From Ephydatia muelleri (taxonomy: Eukaryota; Porifera; Demospongiae; Spongillida; Spongillidae), in the NCBI GenBank assembly GCA_013339895.1, contig JABACO010000009.1, positions 1,963,797 to 2,027,796 on the forward strand: a stretch of DNA of 64,000 bases, written 5' to 3'. Position numbers and translations under genes: made by a program. The notes under the pieces are model-generated. The model was given only the letters and a program-made list of their open reading frames with translations. It had not been told where the DNA came from and did not search any database. Positions 33,361 through 45,679 of the stretch are shown in pieces (position 1 is the first letter of the stretch; each line of letters begins with the position of its first letter).

Positions 33361-36300
33361 TCACCTCCTCATCAGCCTGTTCACATATGTCACACCATCA
33401 CTGACAGTGAGGGTGTTTGGGTGGAACTGCTGAGTGGACAACACAAGACTTCCAGCTGCAGCCTTGAAGCCACCATCAAACAGCTGCTGTGCAACCTCCC
33501 TAACACGCTTGGCCGGTTGGTTGAGAGACAGCCGTTCAGAGAGCTCTGAAGCTGAGCAGCTCAAGACCTTTGTGAAGAGCTCCGTGGAGATGTCTTCTTG
33601 AGGTGACTGCAGGTGGGCAGACAACTGGATGTAGAAGGGAAGGGAGACCACCAGAGACACTTGTTTCTTCACTATGAGAAGCTCAAACACATCTGCACTC
33701 ATGATGGGGACAGAGGACTCCTGTACAGTGTTGGGAACAAGGGAACACACGTCACAGTGCTGAACACCAAATACAGGTTTTTTAATAAACGGACAAAGGT
33801 GTCTTTGTCTAGCCTTTCTGGTCCACCACCCAAGTACAGCCTCCTTGACCAAACCTCTCACCATTGTCCCTCTTGTCTCACCTCCACTAATTCCCTCCCC
33901 TCAACCATCCCTCGTTACCTTCCATTTCATCTTATCCATCCCACCACCTCCATCTTCCCTCTGCACTTCACCCAGATTCGCTTCCTTTCAACATAGGTCA
34001 CATGACTCCTGGTCTCACCCTTCAACCACTCCCATAATGCATTGGTCACTTTGATCCTTCCCCCAAAACCCTCTGGCCACTCCCCTTGGACACCTGACCC
34101 CTCCCACAGTGGGTGGGTGTCATACACTATACCTGCTGCAGTTGCTCCAGTGATTTCTTCATGACCACAACCCCCTGCCACAAGGGAATACTTCAAACCA
34201 TCCACCACACTGCCACTGGAGAGTTTGTGCCAAATGGCTTCATCCACCTGGTCAATTGAGAGAGGTGACCATCAAACCCCTCCCTCCTGTGTACTCTGGA
34301 TGAAGAGCCTCACCTCCTCTGGGACGTGGGACCTGCCAGCCCTGGCTAGGATCACACCTGTGGCTCCTTCAGCCACTGATGACATGGCTTCCATGAGCTC
34401 ACACCAGCTCTCCTGAACTGGGAACCTAAAAACCATTCTCTGTTTAGTGCACACCCACCCAAGATTACTAAGCTATAGCATTCTTTATTTAGTGCACACT
34501 GCTACATATTACCATGCATTCTGTTTAGTGCATACTTCGAACATTTCGTGTCTGCGTACATTTACAAAATGGTAAACTATAACTTTAATTATATCCCTCC
34601 AGACAGTCACCAAGGTTACTGCAAAGGTAATAAAACCACACCTTGAATCTTCGCCCCAAGTTTCAAGTAGGCACTCCAGCACTTGAAGCTGATCCAGAGT
34701 GGATGCCTGTCTGAGAAGTGTTGTGAACAGAGCTGACCTTCCCTGAGCTGAAGATACATGCTCTAGTGTGGCCTGGGGAGGAGAGGGGAGGGAGAGGAGG
34801 GAAGGGAGAGGAGAGGAAGTTGGAGAGGAGTGACCAGGAAGGGGAAGAGGGAGATAAAGTGAGAAAATATATGGAGTACAGAGTACATGAAAAAGACAAG
34901 GAGGAGTACTTACCTCCACTGCAAACTGGTTTAGCAGGATTGCCTGGGTCTGATAGAGGATGAGCAGGTTCAAATCATCTTCACTGAGTGTCAGGTGCTA
35001 TCCATTTAGAACGAAGCAGTCAGCAAAATGATTGGGAGTAAGAATAGAAGCAATGATGTCATTATAGGACAGATTACTACATGTATATTGTTAATGTGTT
35101 GTGTGTATGTATATGTAGTGTTTTATGTACACATGTACAGTGTATTTACAAACCAGAGCCATGCTTTTGAATGGGAACTAACTTCATGCTACACAATTGA
35201 TTTTTAGTGTATGCTAAAAGGGTAATTAATTTTACCAGTATGATAAATATTTAAAAATATACAGACAATCGATCAAATTAAACAATATACATTATACATT
35301 GCTGCAATAATTATACATTCAATTCCATATATTTATTCATTACTGTATAACTAAATATGTTTGTAATTGGAAATAAATCTCAAGGTGAAAAAATAAAAAA
35401 TAAATTCCATATACTTATTATGTTTTTGAAATTCAAATCAAACTTCAAAACATCAAACATTATATACACAATACAGTTTTAGCTAAGTTACTTTTTATAT
35501 ACAGTAATGTATGTATGCATGTGTGTAATTATATTCACACACATCATTATGAATGCGTCCGTTGGCACATATGTGTGTACATGTCTGTATGAGTACATCT
35601 ATGTACACATACATATGTATGTGTGTGTGTTGTTACCTTTTCAATGATGTGGAGGAGTGCTCTACGTGTGTCCACAGTGTGGGAACTGTCACTACAGTGA
35701 GGTCTGATGATGGCCAACACCTGACCACTGGAGACCAGCCTGCCGCTGGAGGGAGGAATGGGGAAGAGGCACCACGAGTAGAGGAGGGTGTCAGGTCAGG
35801 GGAGGGGAGGAGTGTGTGGAGTGGTGAGGGAGGGGGAGGAGTGTGAGGAAAGGGAAAGGCCAACTGCATCCCACACACAAGGCTTCACCTTTCTTGCTCG
35901 TGCTGCCTAACTGATGAAATCACTGTTTCAATCTTACACAGGGCATCTTGTGGCTCTGAATCAGTGTGCCTAAGTGTGTTCCAGAAAAGCATTATCACAA
36001 AATGAGCACACATTGATATGACATTGATAGGTGTGGAGGTTGAGGGTACACCACTCCCAGACCACACCCCCTACCTTAGTTCCTCCAATGCATGGGACAG
36101 AGCCTCCTGGACGAGGCTGAGCACAGACATGGTGTGGGGCTGGACCTTGTGTGTCACATCCAACACTGTACCCACCACATCCAGCCTGAGTCCAGACGCC
36201 ACCATCTTGCTGCACACAGCATACACCTAGAGGATACACAGGAGGTCCCCACAATGAAGAAATATTCACCACAAGTTGTTTTATCGGTGGTTATTGGCCA

Positions 36301-38090
36301 TCAATAACCAGTGCATTAATGTGCATTAATGTGCAGTTATGTACTGTATACAGAACAAGATGTCTGAAAATTCAACCACAAATAGACTGGTCATTATAAC
36401 CAGTTGAAATATTAGGAAAGAAATTCTGATAATCTTTTTAAATGAATGGTTAATTGCTACTAAATGTGAATGTGCCAAACTAATCAATTAGTCGAAAATA
36501 AAATATATTTGGCCATTATTTACACTGTAGTGGCAATTTTAGGCTACAGTATTATGTAAGCAACAAAACTGTCATCATCACAACACAAACACCTCCCCAT
36601 GCTAACAACTGAAAAGATTGCTTACCTTGTCTGTTTGTGAAAATGAAAATTCCAACTCATTCATGAAACTGCTCCATTGCTCCTATTTAGTGGGACAAAT
36701 ACTCGCATACATACATATATGGCATACGACTGAAATGTATTTGTGGAACAGAACAATCGCTACTGTACTACAAGACAACATACTTACACATTTAAAAGTG
36801 AAGGTCAATTATGAACTCGGGATAAAAAGGTGCAAAGGCCAGCTAACCTAATCAAAGCCCAGTTAACCTAATCAAAGCTCAGCTATCCTAATCAAAGCCC
36901 AGCTATCCTTATATAAGTTAAAATTCTTACAAATGTCACACTTATTATGGGCAATATGAATCTTTTGCAGTAACATTACAACCCCCATCATTGAGCTATT
37001 TTTATCGTGCAGCTATTATACAGATATATTTGCATACATAATTAAACAACAAGCCATGACTATATACATATCAAGTTTCATCTCAGTTCATTCCAAAACT
37101 GACAAGCACTACCATACTGCACTGCCATGAGATCTGTCCAAAAAGATGTACACCCTGATTAATGCACACCACACTATGCTTAAACATATTCTATGATCAG
37201 GTGGTTAACATACAGCACTCTATGGTCAGACCGAGGGGGACACCATCCCAAAAATTCTTAAAATCAAGGTCCCCCCCCCCCCCCCTCCGACTACGAACAC
37301 GCCCATTTTAGACCACGCCCCTTAAAAATCATTACGTAATCGACAATTGACCGCACCTCTATTAATAATAAGAATGCAATCGCGCACAAACTTGCATAGG
37401 TACACTATATACTACACATTGCCGCATTGCGCTTATAAATAGTTGTAGTTATTCCCATTCCTCTCGCATTAACTTGCTCAAAACAAAGAGATCCGAGGCT
37501 CCATTAGCATGTCCGTCTTCAGAAGCAAGAATTCCTCTTCACTTCTATTTACAAGCATCATGCTCACCTTCTGCTTCCACTTCCACACCCACAATCTCTT
37601 CTGCAGATGTGGAAGACGGACTCGAAATAGGCGTTACGGGTTGCACAGCAGCTGCTGTAGCATCACTTGCAGCTGGACTTGCAAACACGTGTCTTAACAA
37701 CGAAGTTATTTTTGGCTGACTAGCGCTAGCTTTTACCTTAGCAGCAATCGCTTTGCAACTCTTGGATTGTTGGTGCTGTCGTAGATTGATCTCGTCTATC
37801 AGCGGTATTTGAAGCTGTGCGTTGCAACGATCGCAAATAGTTATATTCATGATGAAAGTGTGTGGTTTTGCAAATTAGCCTCAATCACGTGATAAGTACA
37901 GTGGCCCTCACCGGCTAATTTCCGTACAAATAATAATATAGAATCGCGCTACTGGGCAGATAGTTGACTTAAACCATATCTTCCCACGCATAAAAAACCT
38001 ATGGACACTACGAACTGTATGATGTTGTCCGCTAATTGCAAAAAATTGTTTTTTATAAATGTTATGAATTTTTTCATTTAAGGCATAGAC

Positions 38091-38137
<47 letters not shown>

Positions 38138-39202
38138 AAAAAAACTTTGACACCACACCTCATAACTTTTTTTCCTAGACCCCCCCTGCAAAAAATAATA
38201 GCATATTTGTGATGCTCTCAATGAGCTCTTCAAAGTTGGAGGATGGTGTCTTCCACTTTGTTTTTTGCCCCCCCCCCCCCCCCCTCTCGGGTCAGACAGA
38301 ACAAAAATGGTGGCTGACCTCAGAGCACTCTTGAGGTCTCTTCAGAGCAGCTGTGTGGACACTACAGAGATGTTCCAGTGCCATCTCCATGGCAATGCTG
38401 TTGTGACCCTCCTCAGAGGATCCTGTGACCTCTGCAGAGGAGGCTCCATTTAGAGCCCTTCTCCAAAGCTTCAACAATCGACCCAGGAGCTCAAATAAGA
38501 GTGGACAATGGCAGCTGCTTGTGCATGGATAGAGAAAGGGATAGGATGTACAACACAAGATCACATGACTATTCTATTCATTTCCGCACACAACCCTTAT
38601 GGAATGCTAACCGTGACTACAACTATGGGTGGAAGGTTTTATGGAGAGATAGAGATGGAGGAGAGGTGGAGGGGAGCGGTAGAGGAGGAGGAGAAGGGAG
38701 GAGAGAAGGGATGAGAGATGGGAGGAAGAGGTGGAGGGGGAGGCGGGAGAGGAGGAGGAGAAGGAAGGAGGGAGGGAGAGAAAGGAAGGGAGAGATTGAG
38801 GAAGAGGGAGGGGAGAGGGAGTGGATCAGAAGGGAAGAGGGAGAGAGAGGGAGTGGGAGGGAGAGAAGGGAGGGAGAGATAGGAGGAAGTGTAGAGATGG
38901 AGGGGAGGTGAGGAAGAGGGGAGAGAGAGAGGGAGTGTGGAGAGGAGGGGTAAGAAGGGAGGAAGGTGGAGTAGTAAGAGGGAGGAGAGGAAGGGGGAGG
39001 AGCGGAGGAGAGGAGGGAGGGAGGGATGGATGACATATAACTGCACAGAATAAATTGAACATGCCATAGTTCTCCATTTTCTGTTGACCTTTAGATTAGA
39101 TTGGGTGAGAGTAAAGTGGTCTCAGCAAATGTGTGTAGCTCCCTGTGACCAGCGGTGAGGTACCCCCACATGCTGTTAGCCGCTCAATCCAGCCATCCTG
39201 GG

Positions 39203-39256
<54 letters not shown>

Positions 39257-39643
39257 TGGTGTGTGTTGGTGTGTGTGTGTAACTGTAGAACATTTGCTCA
39301 TTATGATGAAGTATTAGAAAATCTTTCATGTGAAGGGAGGGGAGGTGATGGTGGGGGAGGTGATGGTAGGGGAGGTGATGGTAGGGGAGGTGATGGTAGG
39401 GGAGGTGATGGTAGGGGAGGTGATGGTAGGGGAGGTGATGGTAGGGGAGATGATGGTGGGGAGGAGGGGAGGTGGTGGGGAGTGATGGTAGGGGAGGAGT
39501 AAATGAGCCCATTTGAATGGTGAGAGCAATGAGCTAGGCACATGAGTATGCAGCATAGAATATTACACACCTCACATGCACACACCACCAGTAGCACTTG
39601 CAATCTAGTCCACACACACACAACACACACACACACACACAGG

Positions 39644-39726
<83 letters not shown>

Positions 39727-42700
39727 ACCCACCTTGTCCTGTGTTTCAGTTTGCTTTCCATCACCTGTCAATGAACAGCTTCTCGGCAAACACCATGAAC
39801 ACTACCTCACTTGACAGGAAACCATTGTCACATGCCCTAGGGAGGGACGTCATGTGACCTACAGACCAAACCCACAAGTAAAGCCAGATTGGGTCACCTT
39901 GCAGGATCTTAGCAGCCAGTTTGGCATGAGGTGTGAACATGGTGGCCAACAGAGCTGGTCTTAAACAGAACAGAGTCCTCTCCGTCATCAGTGTCTTGAA
40001 TCAACAACCTTACATGGAAGGGTGCTCTTCTCATAGCTCCATATATGGTCATGGCCTACCTCGCACAGCAGACTTGAACTTCTTCAGAAGTGACACGTGA
40101 GAGAACCAAATCCACATCGCCATTCTGAAGGAGGGATGCAAGAGAAACGCAAGGCCCAACCCCCCGCATCCGCCACAGCGGCCAGCCCCGGCCGGAGACC
40201 GCCGCCCCGAGCCGGACACCGCCGGCCCGGCGCCGGACACCCCGCCCACGCGCGAACACCGCCAGCCCGCGCCGGACACCGCCGCCGCGCTCCGGACACG
40301 CGCCCCGCAGACACGCCGCCCCGCGCCGGACACCTCGCCCCGCGCCAGACACCGCGGCCGCCGGGGAAACCGCCCGGCCGACACCGCCGCCCGCGCCGGA
40401 CACCGCGCCCCGCGCCGGACCACAGCCGCCCCGGAGGCCGGACACCGCCGCCCGCGCGGACACCGCCGCCCCCGCGCCGGACACCGCCGCCCCGGCCGGG
40501 ACACCGCCGCGCGCGCTCCGGACACCGCCGCCCCGCGCCAGACACCGCGCCCGCGCCGGACACCGCCGCACCGCGCCGGACACGCCGCCCCGCGCCGGAC
40601 ACCGCCCCGGCCGGACACCGCCGCCCCGCGCCGGACACCGCCGCCCCGCGCCGGACACCGCCGCCCCGCGCCGGACACCGCCGCACGCGCCGGACACCGC
40701 GCGCCGCGCCGGAGTGACACCGCGGAAAGCGCCGGAACCGCCGCCGCGCCGGACACCGCCCCCGGGCCGGACACCTCCTCCCCTCTCCAGATAACCTCTC
40801 CCCCTCCTTACACCTCCTCCCCTCTCCTTAAACCTCCTCCCCTCTCCTTACACCTCCTCCCCTCTCCTTACGCCTCCTCCCCTCTCCTTACACCTCCTAC
40901 CCTCTCCTTACATGTCCCATCAGCAAACCTTTATCTCCGCCCCACATTGTTGTAACAGGTGTATAGAACACCAGCAGGAGACCAAAACTTGGTGCAGGAA
41001 TCAGAGGATAGGTTTCCTCTTGAAGTCTGGAAGCAGTCTACAAGGAGGCGTGGCACCAGACAGATCACAGGCAACCCATGGAGGTACATACACCTACTGC
41101 AGCCCCTCCCCTTCCTCCTCTATGCTTTAGAAATTATACATGCTGTCTCTATTCCCAAATGCATCTTCAATGTGCATGATCAGCTTAAACACTATATAAG
41201 ACAGAGCAATTCTCTGCATTAATCTTAGTTACTACCACTGCTACCTAAACTCTACCTTTAGTCACCAATTTCAATCGATCATCTTTACACAACTATATTT
41301 GTCTTATTGCACCTATAATTGGCTCCTAGTATTCTCGTATATACATGTAAGTGCACACAATCTTATGGGATGACTCTATAAGCAATGCTGCTTGCCAGTG
41401 TAGTGCAGTCAATGAGAGCATTTTCTGTCTCCCCTACACATGTGGGTGTGCTCCTATGTGTACCTCCTGAGGGTTGCTTAGCAACACTTCTGCTATCTTT
41501 GGGTCTCCTAGCTTCTTCTGAGCATCCGAGACTGGCAGACTACACACACAAGTTGGAATAATGACAAGTGAATAGGTCTGTGCACAGGAATGAAGACACA
41601 CACACATTCACACTCCTCACACATATACACTCCTACACACACCACTCCCACACACACACATGCTCCCACACACACACATGCTCCCACACACACACATGCT
41701 CCCACACACACACATGCTCCCACACACACACACACTCCCACACTACACTTCACACATAAACACACACACACCACACACACACCCACACTTGCCTGTGATC
41801 AGTTAGAAGCCATGTGGTCAAGGCCATATAAGCTCCCACTCGGCAACCTTGTGTGGCTTGGCCAAGGACTGTGCAGTCTTGAACATATTGGTGTCCATGG
41901 TCCTGCAAAGTGGGCCCATAGGATGTACATGTACACACACTGTACCTCCAGCTAGACATGTGCCCACACACACTGCACACGTATGCAAAATAAGAATGTC
42001 CACACATGTCCCCCTGCCATACATATGCAATACACACACATCACACACAAGTGTACAACATACATGTGCACATGCAAGCCACACTGACATACATGCACAT
42101 ACACATGCATACACACGCCTATTCTATCTTTACTGTCTACATGTACTTCTGTACCTTGCAAGTGACAGAATGGTCCTCTCTCCTGTAGTCTAGGTCCTGT
42201 GTGAACCTTTGTACATCAATGCCTGTAGTGTTCACAAATGAAGGCAATGGTTTAAAATTATATAACTCAAGTTTAAAATTTATTAACCACTTTATTTATA
42301 AGCATGATAGATGTTAGGCAAATACTATTGAATTGAAGCAGGTTAAGTAATTAATCAAAACCCTCATAAATCAATATATTCATAGCCCTCTAGTATCAAA
42401 GTTATCCAAGATTAAGGTTAGAGCTAATTATATATGCATACGTCATTACATGTTCGTCCCCAACCCATTTCATTGTCACACATATTCTATCAGTCCCCAG
42501 GCCATGCATTGTATCTGTTCCCAATGTTGCTGTAGCAATACGTACCAGTCCCCAGGCCCAGCAAGGTCTCTGCCTGGACGTCGTCACACAGTAGCAGTGC
42601 AAGAGTTCCACTGCAGGCTGCACCACCCACCGGCCACTCTGCTGTCGTGTGACCAATCACATGACTGATCACATGACTCATGAGGGCGGCAGGTGGACAG

Positions 42701-43392
42701 AGAAGAGGTTCTCCATCGGACGACTCGGCTGTCCTGGCATAGATCTGGAGGCAGGCATAGTAGATGGCCAGTTGGAGGGAAACCTTGGACACCGCCATCT
42801 TGGAGAACTGGTCAGCAGCTGTCACTTGTAGAAGGAAACACACCCCGCCCCCCCAGGTAAGCACTGAGTGTATGTACCAGCAAGAGGTACATGTATATCG
42901 TATCCATGTAACCATGTGCTCATGTATTGTGACTTATGTACATGTGCCTATGTGTCTATGTGTCTGAATGGAGTTGCATATACATCAGTGCTGTATGGAC
43001 ATGGGGTACACATAAAAGCTAACAGCACAATGACACACCTGAGGCAGGGCAAGGAGGTAGCTGAGCATCAGGTGTGTGTCCAGGTCACTGTACTCCATCG
43101 CCAACCTGACAAGAACTTTTTAATGAGTGCGTTTGTGAACATGTGAGTATGTGTACATAAGTGTGCAAGTATGTGTGTGTGTGCAAGTATGTGTGTGTGT
43201 GTGTGTGCATGTGCATGTGTGTATACATGTGCGCACGTTGTACATGTGTGTGTGTACCAATTATGATAGCTAGTTCTCATCTTGGCAAAAATGTGTACTT
43301 GTGTGCAATCCGACTGTCTCTCCCGGTTGCTAGTGACTCTGCCACCTTCTGTGCCTCTGCAGCCTTTGGGTGAGCTTCAATTGGAGTGAGGG
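33361..43392 (-). CDS. NBAS: NBAS copy A, C-terminal part (5' end lost in gap)
   Basis: Exons recognised along the minus strand: about 43341-43392 (AHPKAAEAQK), 43040-43105 (LDTHLMLSYLLALPQ), 42546-42826 (SLQLAIYYACLQIYAR), 42129-42170 (ERTILSLA), 41810-41910 (SLAKPHKVAEWE), 40060-40124, 39899-39990, 39765-39836 (SSEVVFMVFAEKLFID), possibly 39090-39200, 38319-38489, 36626-36682, 36075-36226, 35889-35970, 35637-35745, 34914-34997 (LNLLILYQTQAILLNQ), 34642-34772, 34314-34425, 34128-34247 and 33361-33720 (VFELLIVKKQ...AGSLVLSTQQF, stop). Human NBAS has matching LALAYLLALPQ, SLQLAAYYYSLQIYAR, RETILGLAE, SKLLVFFRTEAIL and the final AEAGSLLLA. From 38489 down, all exons checked join in phase. Upstream, some junctions do not (see findings). 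Confidence 0.8.
37545..37850 (-). CDS. Small protein with one CCHC/BED-like zinc-finger motif
   Basis: A 101-codon frame reads MNITICDRCNAQLQIPLIDE then INLRQHQQSKSCKAIAAKV, followed by a Ser/Ala/Thr/Pro-rich tail. C-x2-C then H-x6-C is a plausible zinc finger like those at the start of several transposon proteins. It lies between NBAS copy A exons (36.68 and 38.3 kb) on the same strand, so it could be part of an intronic mobile element. A poly-C tract (37270-37286) and AT-rich sequence flank it. I do not recognise a family. Confidence 0.35.
   Translation of the reverse strand: MNITICDRCNAQLQIPLIDEINLRQHQQSKSCKAIAAKVKASASQPKITSLLRHVFASPAASDATAAAVQPVTPISSPSSTSAEEIVGVEVEAEGEHDACK
38091..38135. 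repeat. Poly-C tract followed by A9
   Basis: About 45 C then nine A. A second C run is at 38267-38285. It is intronic to NBAS copy A. Confidence 0.97.
38640..39025. repeat. Polypurine (GA-rich) tract, about 385 bp
   Basis: The plus strand is nearly all G and A. It could form triplex or G-quadruplex DNA. The long Ser/Pro/Leu frames on the other strand are composition artefacts. Confidence 0.9.
39205..39282. repeat. (TG)n microsatellite
   Basis: TG run with a few gtgtgtggtg interruptions. Confidence 0.95.
39340..39500. repeat. Minisatellite, 15-bp unit ggtgatggtagggga
   Basis: About nine tandem units. The 15-base period keeps frames open (GGDGR repeats). It is intronic. Confidence 0.95.
39610..39724. 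repeat. (CA)n microsatellite, about 75 bp pure core
   Basis: A CA run ending 40 bases before the NBAS copy A exon at 39765. Confidence 0.97.
40150..40785. repeat. Very GC-rich minisatellite, about 20-bp unit (ccgccgccccgcgccggaca)
   Basis: About 35 degenerate units in an intron of NBAS copy A. It is the only GC-rich stretch in an otherwise AT-leaning window and is rich in CpG. The opposite strand has G runs. Frames of 200 codons and more in several phases are repeat artefacts. Confidence 0.95.
40786..40915. repeat. C/T-rich minisatellite, 20-bp unit (cctcccctctccttacac)
   Basis: Six or seven units adjoining the GC-rich array. It is the same family as 12432-12618. Confidence 0.95.
41590..41790. 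repeat. CA-rich repeat with an 18-bp higher-order unit (tgctcccacacacacaca)
   Basis: Five 18-base units embedded in CA repeats. The 18-base period gives an open frame of APTHTH type, which is not a gene. Confidence 0.95.
42235..42395. repeat. Relic of the CAGGG-ended element family in an NBAS intron
   Basis: gttaggcaaatacta, aagcaggttaagtaatta and atcaaaaccc match the complement of 3600-3665 (gggttttgatacaattac, cagttaa, tagtatttgcctaac). The left part (gaaggcaatggtttaaaatt) resembles the start of 2586. It is a diverged internal-deletion copy. Confidence 0.5.
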
Positions 43393-43400
43393 ATGGCTGG

Positions 43401-44400
43401 NNNNNNNNNNNNNNNNNNNNNNNNNNNNNNNNNNNNNNNNNNNNNNNNNNNNNNNNNNNNNNNNNNNNNNNNNNNNNNNNNNNNNNNNNNNNNNNNNNNN
43501 NNNNNNNNNNNNNNNNNNNNNNNNNNNNNNNNNNNNNNNNNNNNNNNNNNNNNNNNNNNNNNNNNNNNNNNNNNNNNNNNNNNNNNNNNNNNNNNNNNNN
43601 NNNNNNNNNNNNNNNNNNNNNNNNNNNNNNNNNNNNNNNNNNNNNNNNNNNNNNNNNNNNNNNNNNNNNNNNNNNNNNNNNNNNNNNNNNNNNNNNNNNN
43701 NNNNNNNNNNNNNNNNNNNNNNNNNNNNNNNNNNNNNNNNNNNNNNNNNNNNNNNNNNNNNNNNNNNNNNNNNNNNNNNNNNNNNNNNNNNNNNNNNNNN
43801 NNNNNNNNNNNNNNNNNNNNNNNNNNNNNNNNNNNNNNNNNNNNNNNNNNNNNNNNNNNNNNNNNNNNNNNNNNNNNNNNNNNNNNNNNNNNNNNNNNNN
43901 NNNNNNNNNNNNNNNNNNNNNNNNNNNNNNNNNNNNNNNNNNNNNNNNNNNNNNNNNNNNNNNNNNNNNNNNNNNNNNNNNNNNNNNNNNNNNNNNNNNN
44001 NNNNNNNNNNNNNNNNNNNNNNNNNNNNNNNNNNNNNNNNNNNNNNNNNNNNNNNNNNNNNNNNNNNNNNNNNNNNNNNNNNNNNNNNNNNNNNNNNNNN
44101 NNNNNNNNNNNNNNNNNNNNNNNNNNNNNNNNNNNNNNNNNNNNNNNNNNNNNNNNNNNNNNNNNNNNNNNNNNNNNNNNNNNNNNNNNNNNNNNNNNNN
44201 NNNNNNNNNNNNNNNNNNNNNNNNNNNNNNNNNNNNNNNNNNNNNNNNNNNNNNNNNNNNNNNNNNNNNNNNNNNNNNNNNNNNNNNNNNNNNNNNNNNN
44301 NNNNNNNNNNNNNNNNNNNNNNNNNNNNNNNNNNNNNNNNNNNNNNNNNNNNNNNNNNNNNNNNNNNNNNNNNNNNNNNNNNNNNNNNNNNNNNNNNNNN
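43401..44400. other. Scaffold gap, exactly 1000 N
   Basis: Placeholder gap that interrupts NBAS copy A on its 5' side. Anything to the right of it may not be truly adjacent. Confidence 0.99.
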
Positions 44401-44559
44401 CGGTAGAGGCCTCGTGGCAAGCTGTTGATGAGTGTTGGATTGCATGCGCATAGTGGCCATGTGGTCTGGTTGTATAAGAGATGGTCTTTGTGTGCATGTA
44501 AGCATTCTAGGCGTCGTGTGCACGGTTACTGTGGGGGAAAAAGTAGAAAAAAATCACAG

Positions 44560-44699
44560 CAAACAAAAGTAAAAAAAAAAAAAGAAAAAAAAAAAAAACA
44601 AAAAAAAAAAAATAAAAAAAAAAAAATAAAAAAAAAAAAAAAACAAACAAAAAAAACAAAAAAAAAAGAAAAACAAAAAACAAACAACCCCCCCCCACC

Positions 44700-44745
<46 letters not shown>
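44560..44745. repeat. Poly-A (interrupted) followed by poly-C
   Basis: About 120 bases of A with single C, G or T interruptions, then about 50 C. Just to the right (44790-44884, minus) is a 30-codon stretch (MWLFCLISQYLAATFSYFSD) that may be an exon; I do not recognise it. Confidence 0.9.
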
Positions 44746-44748
<3 letters not shown>

Positions 44749-45164
44749 AAAGCCGACAATGGTAGCGGCGTGATGTCTTAACACACACAGGCTCCAAGTC
44801 AGAGAAGTACGAGAATGTGGCAGCCAGGTACTGAGAGATGAGGCAGAACAGCCACATGCAAGGAATCAAGTGCTCCTGTTGCAAAATGCACTAATGTGTT
44901 CTATTATGCTGTTTTTTGGGCAGAGCAGTGTTAACATGGTTTTTTCCTCACTATGTGGGGTTTTTTCCCTTGAGGTGGTGTGGGTCCATCACCTCAAAAT
45001 CAGGTCAAAATTAGCTATAGGTAGCTGGCCCCTGCTCTGTGTAGGTTGAACTATGTGTATGATGACAGTGGTATGTAACAAGTTGTAAATTCTAGTTGGT
45101 AATGACAGTGACGTGCACAGCAGATGCAGCACCAATTATATGTCAAAGTGGGTTGGGTGAAGCG

Positions 45165-45450
45165 AGCATGATATAGGAGGCCCTGATTCGTGCGTCAATG
45201 TGAGGTGAGTGTGCAAGCAAAAGTGTCAGCTACACAGTTCAACTGATGATATGCAAGGTTTGTACATATGTGCATGCATTTATAAAATGAATTTTGCGAA
45301 GAATGGCAACACTAAGATGTACCAAGCTGCACCACACATCAGAGCATTGCTGTGTTACATGTACTGAAACAGAACCAAACGAAGGAGACTTGATAGTTAT
45401 AGGACATTGTGCCTTTTCCTGTGTCGAAGTTGTATGTGCAACCTTAATGC
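45165..45450 (+). pseudogene. Small gene-like family copy 3
   Basis: gccctgattcgtgcgtcaatg, gaggtgagtgtgcaagc and caggt/gtttgtac align with 13090-13180, and TETEPNEGDLIVIGHCAFS with the second part of copy 1 (TDAEPNDGDVIVIGRCAFP). The first exon has a one-base loss after gtcaa (13109 versus 45195), and a start codon equivalent to 13053 is not evident. This copy therefore looks broken, although the second part is still readable. Confidence 0.45.
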
Positions 45451-45679
45451 ACATGAATGTGGAAGGAGTGCATGTAATGATGATTGTACGTAGACTGACC
45501 CAATCACATGGCCATCACAATCGTCACCCGGTGTGTTATTGGATTGGTCTAAATGTCTAAGTTTCTGCACGCCTCTCTACCTGGACCTCATCTGCCAAGC
45601 GAAGAAATGACCAATTTTTTTTTTTTTTCAATTTTTTCTTTTCTTTTCTTCTTTTTTTTTTTACATTTTCGTTTGAGCA

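Noticed and set aside
40049-40774. Ala/Gly/Arg-rich and Pro/Ala-rich frames of 200-240 codons
   Set aside because: They arise from the GC-rich minisatellite. Only the short NBAS exon at 40060-40124 within this span is supported.
44790-44884. NBAS exon just right of the second gap (MWLFCLISQYLAATFSYFSD)
   Set aside because: An acceptor-like cag precedes it, but the residues do not fit any NBAS segment that I can recall. Left unassigned.
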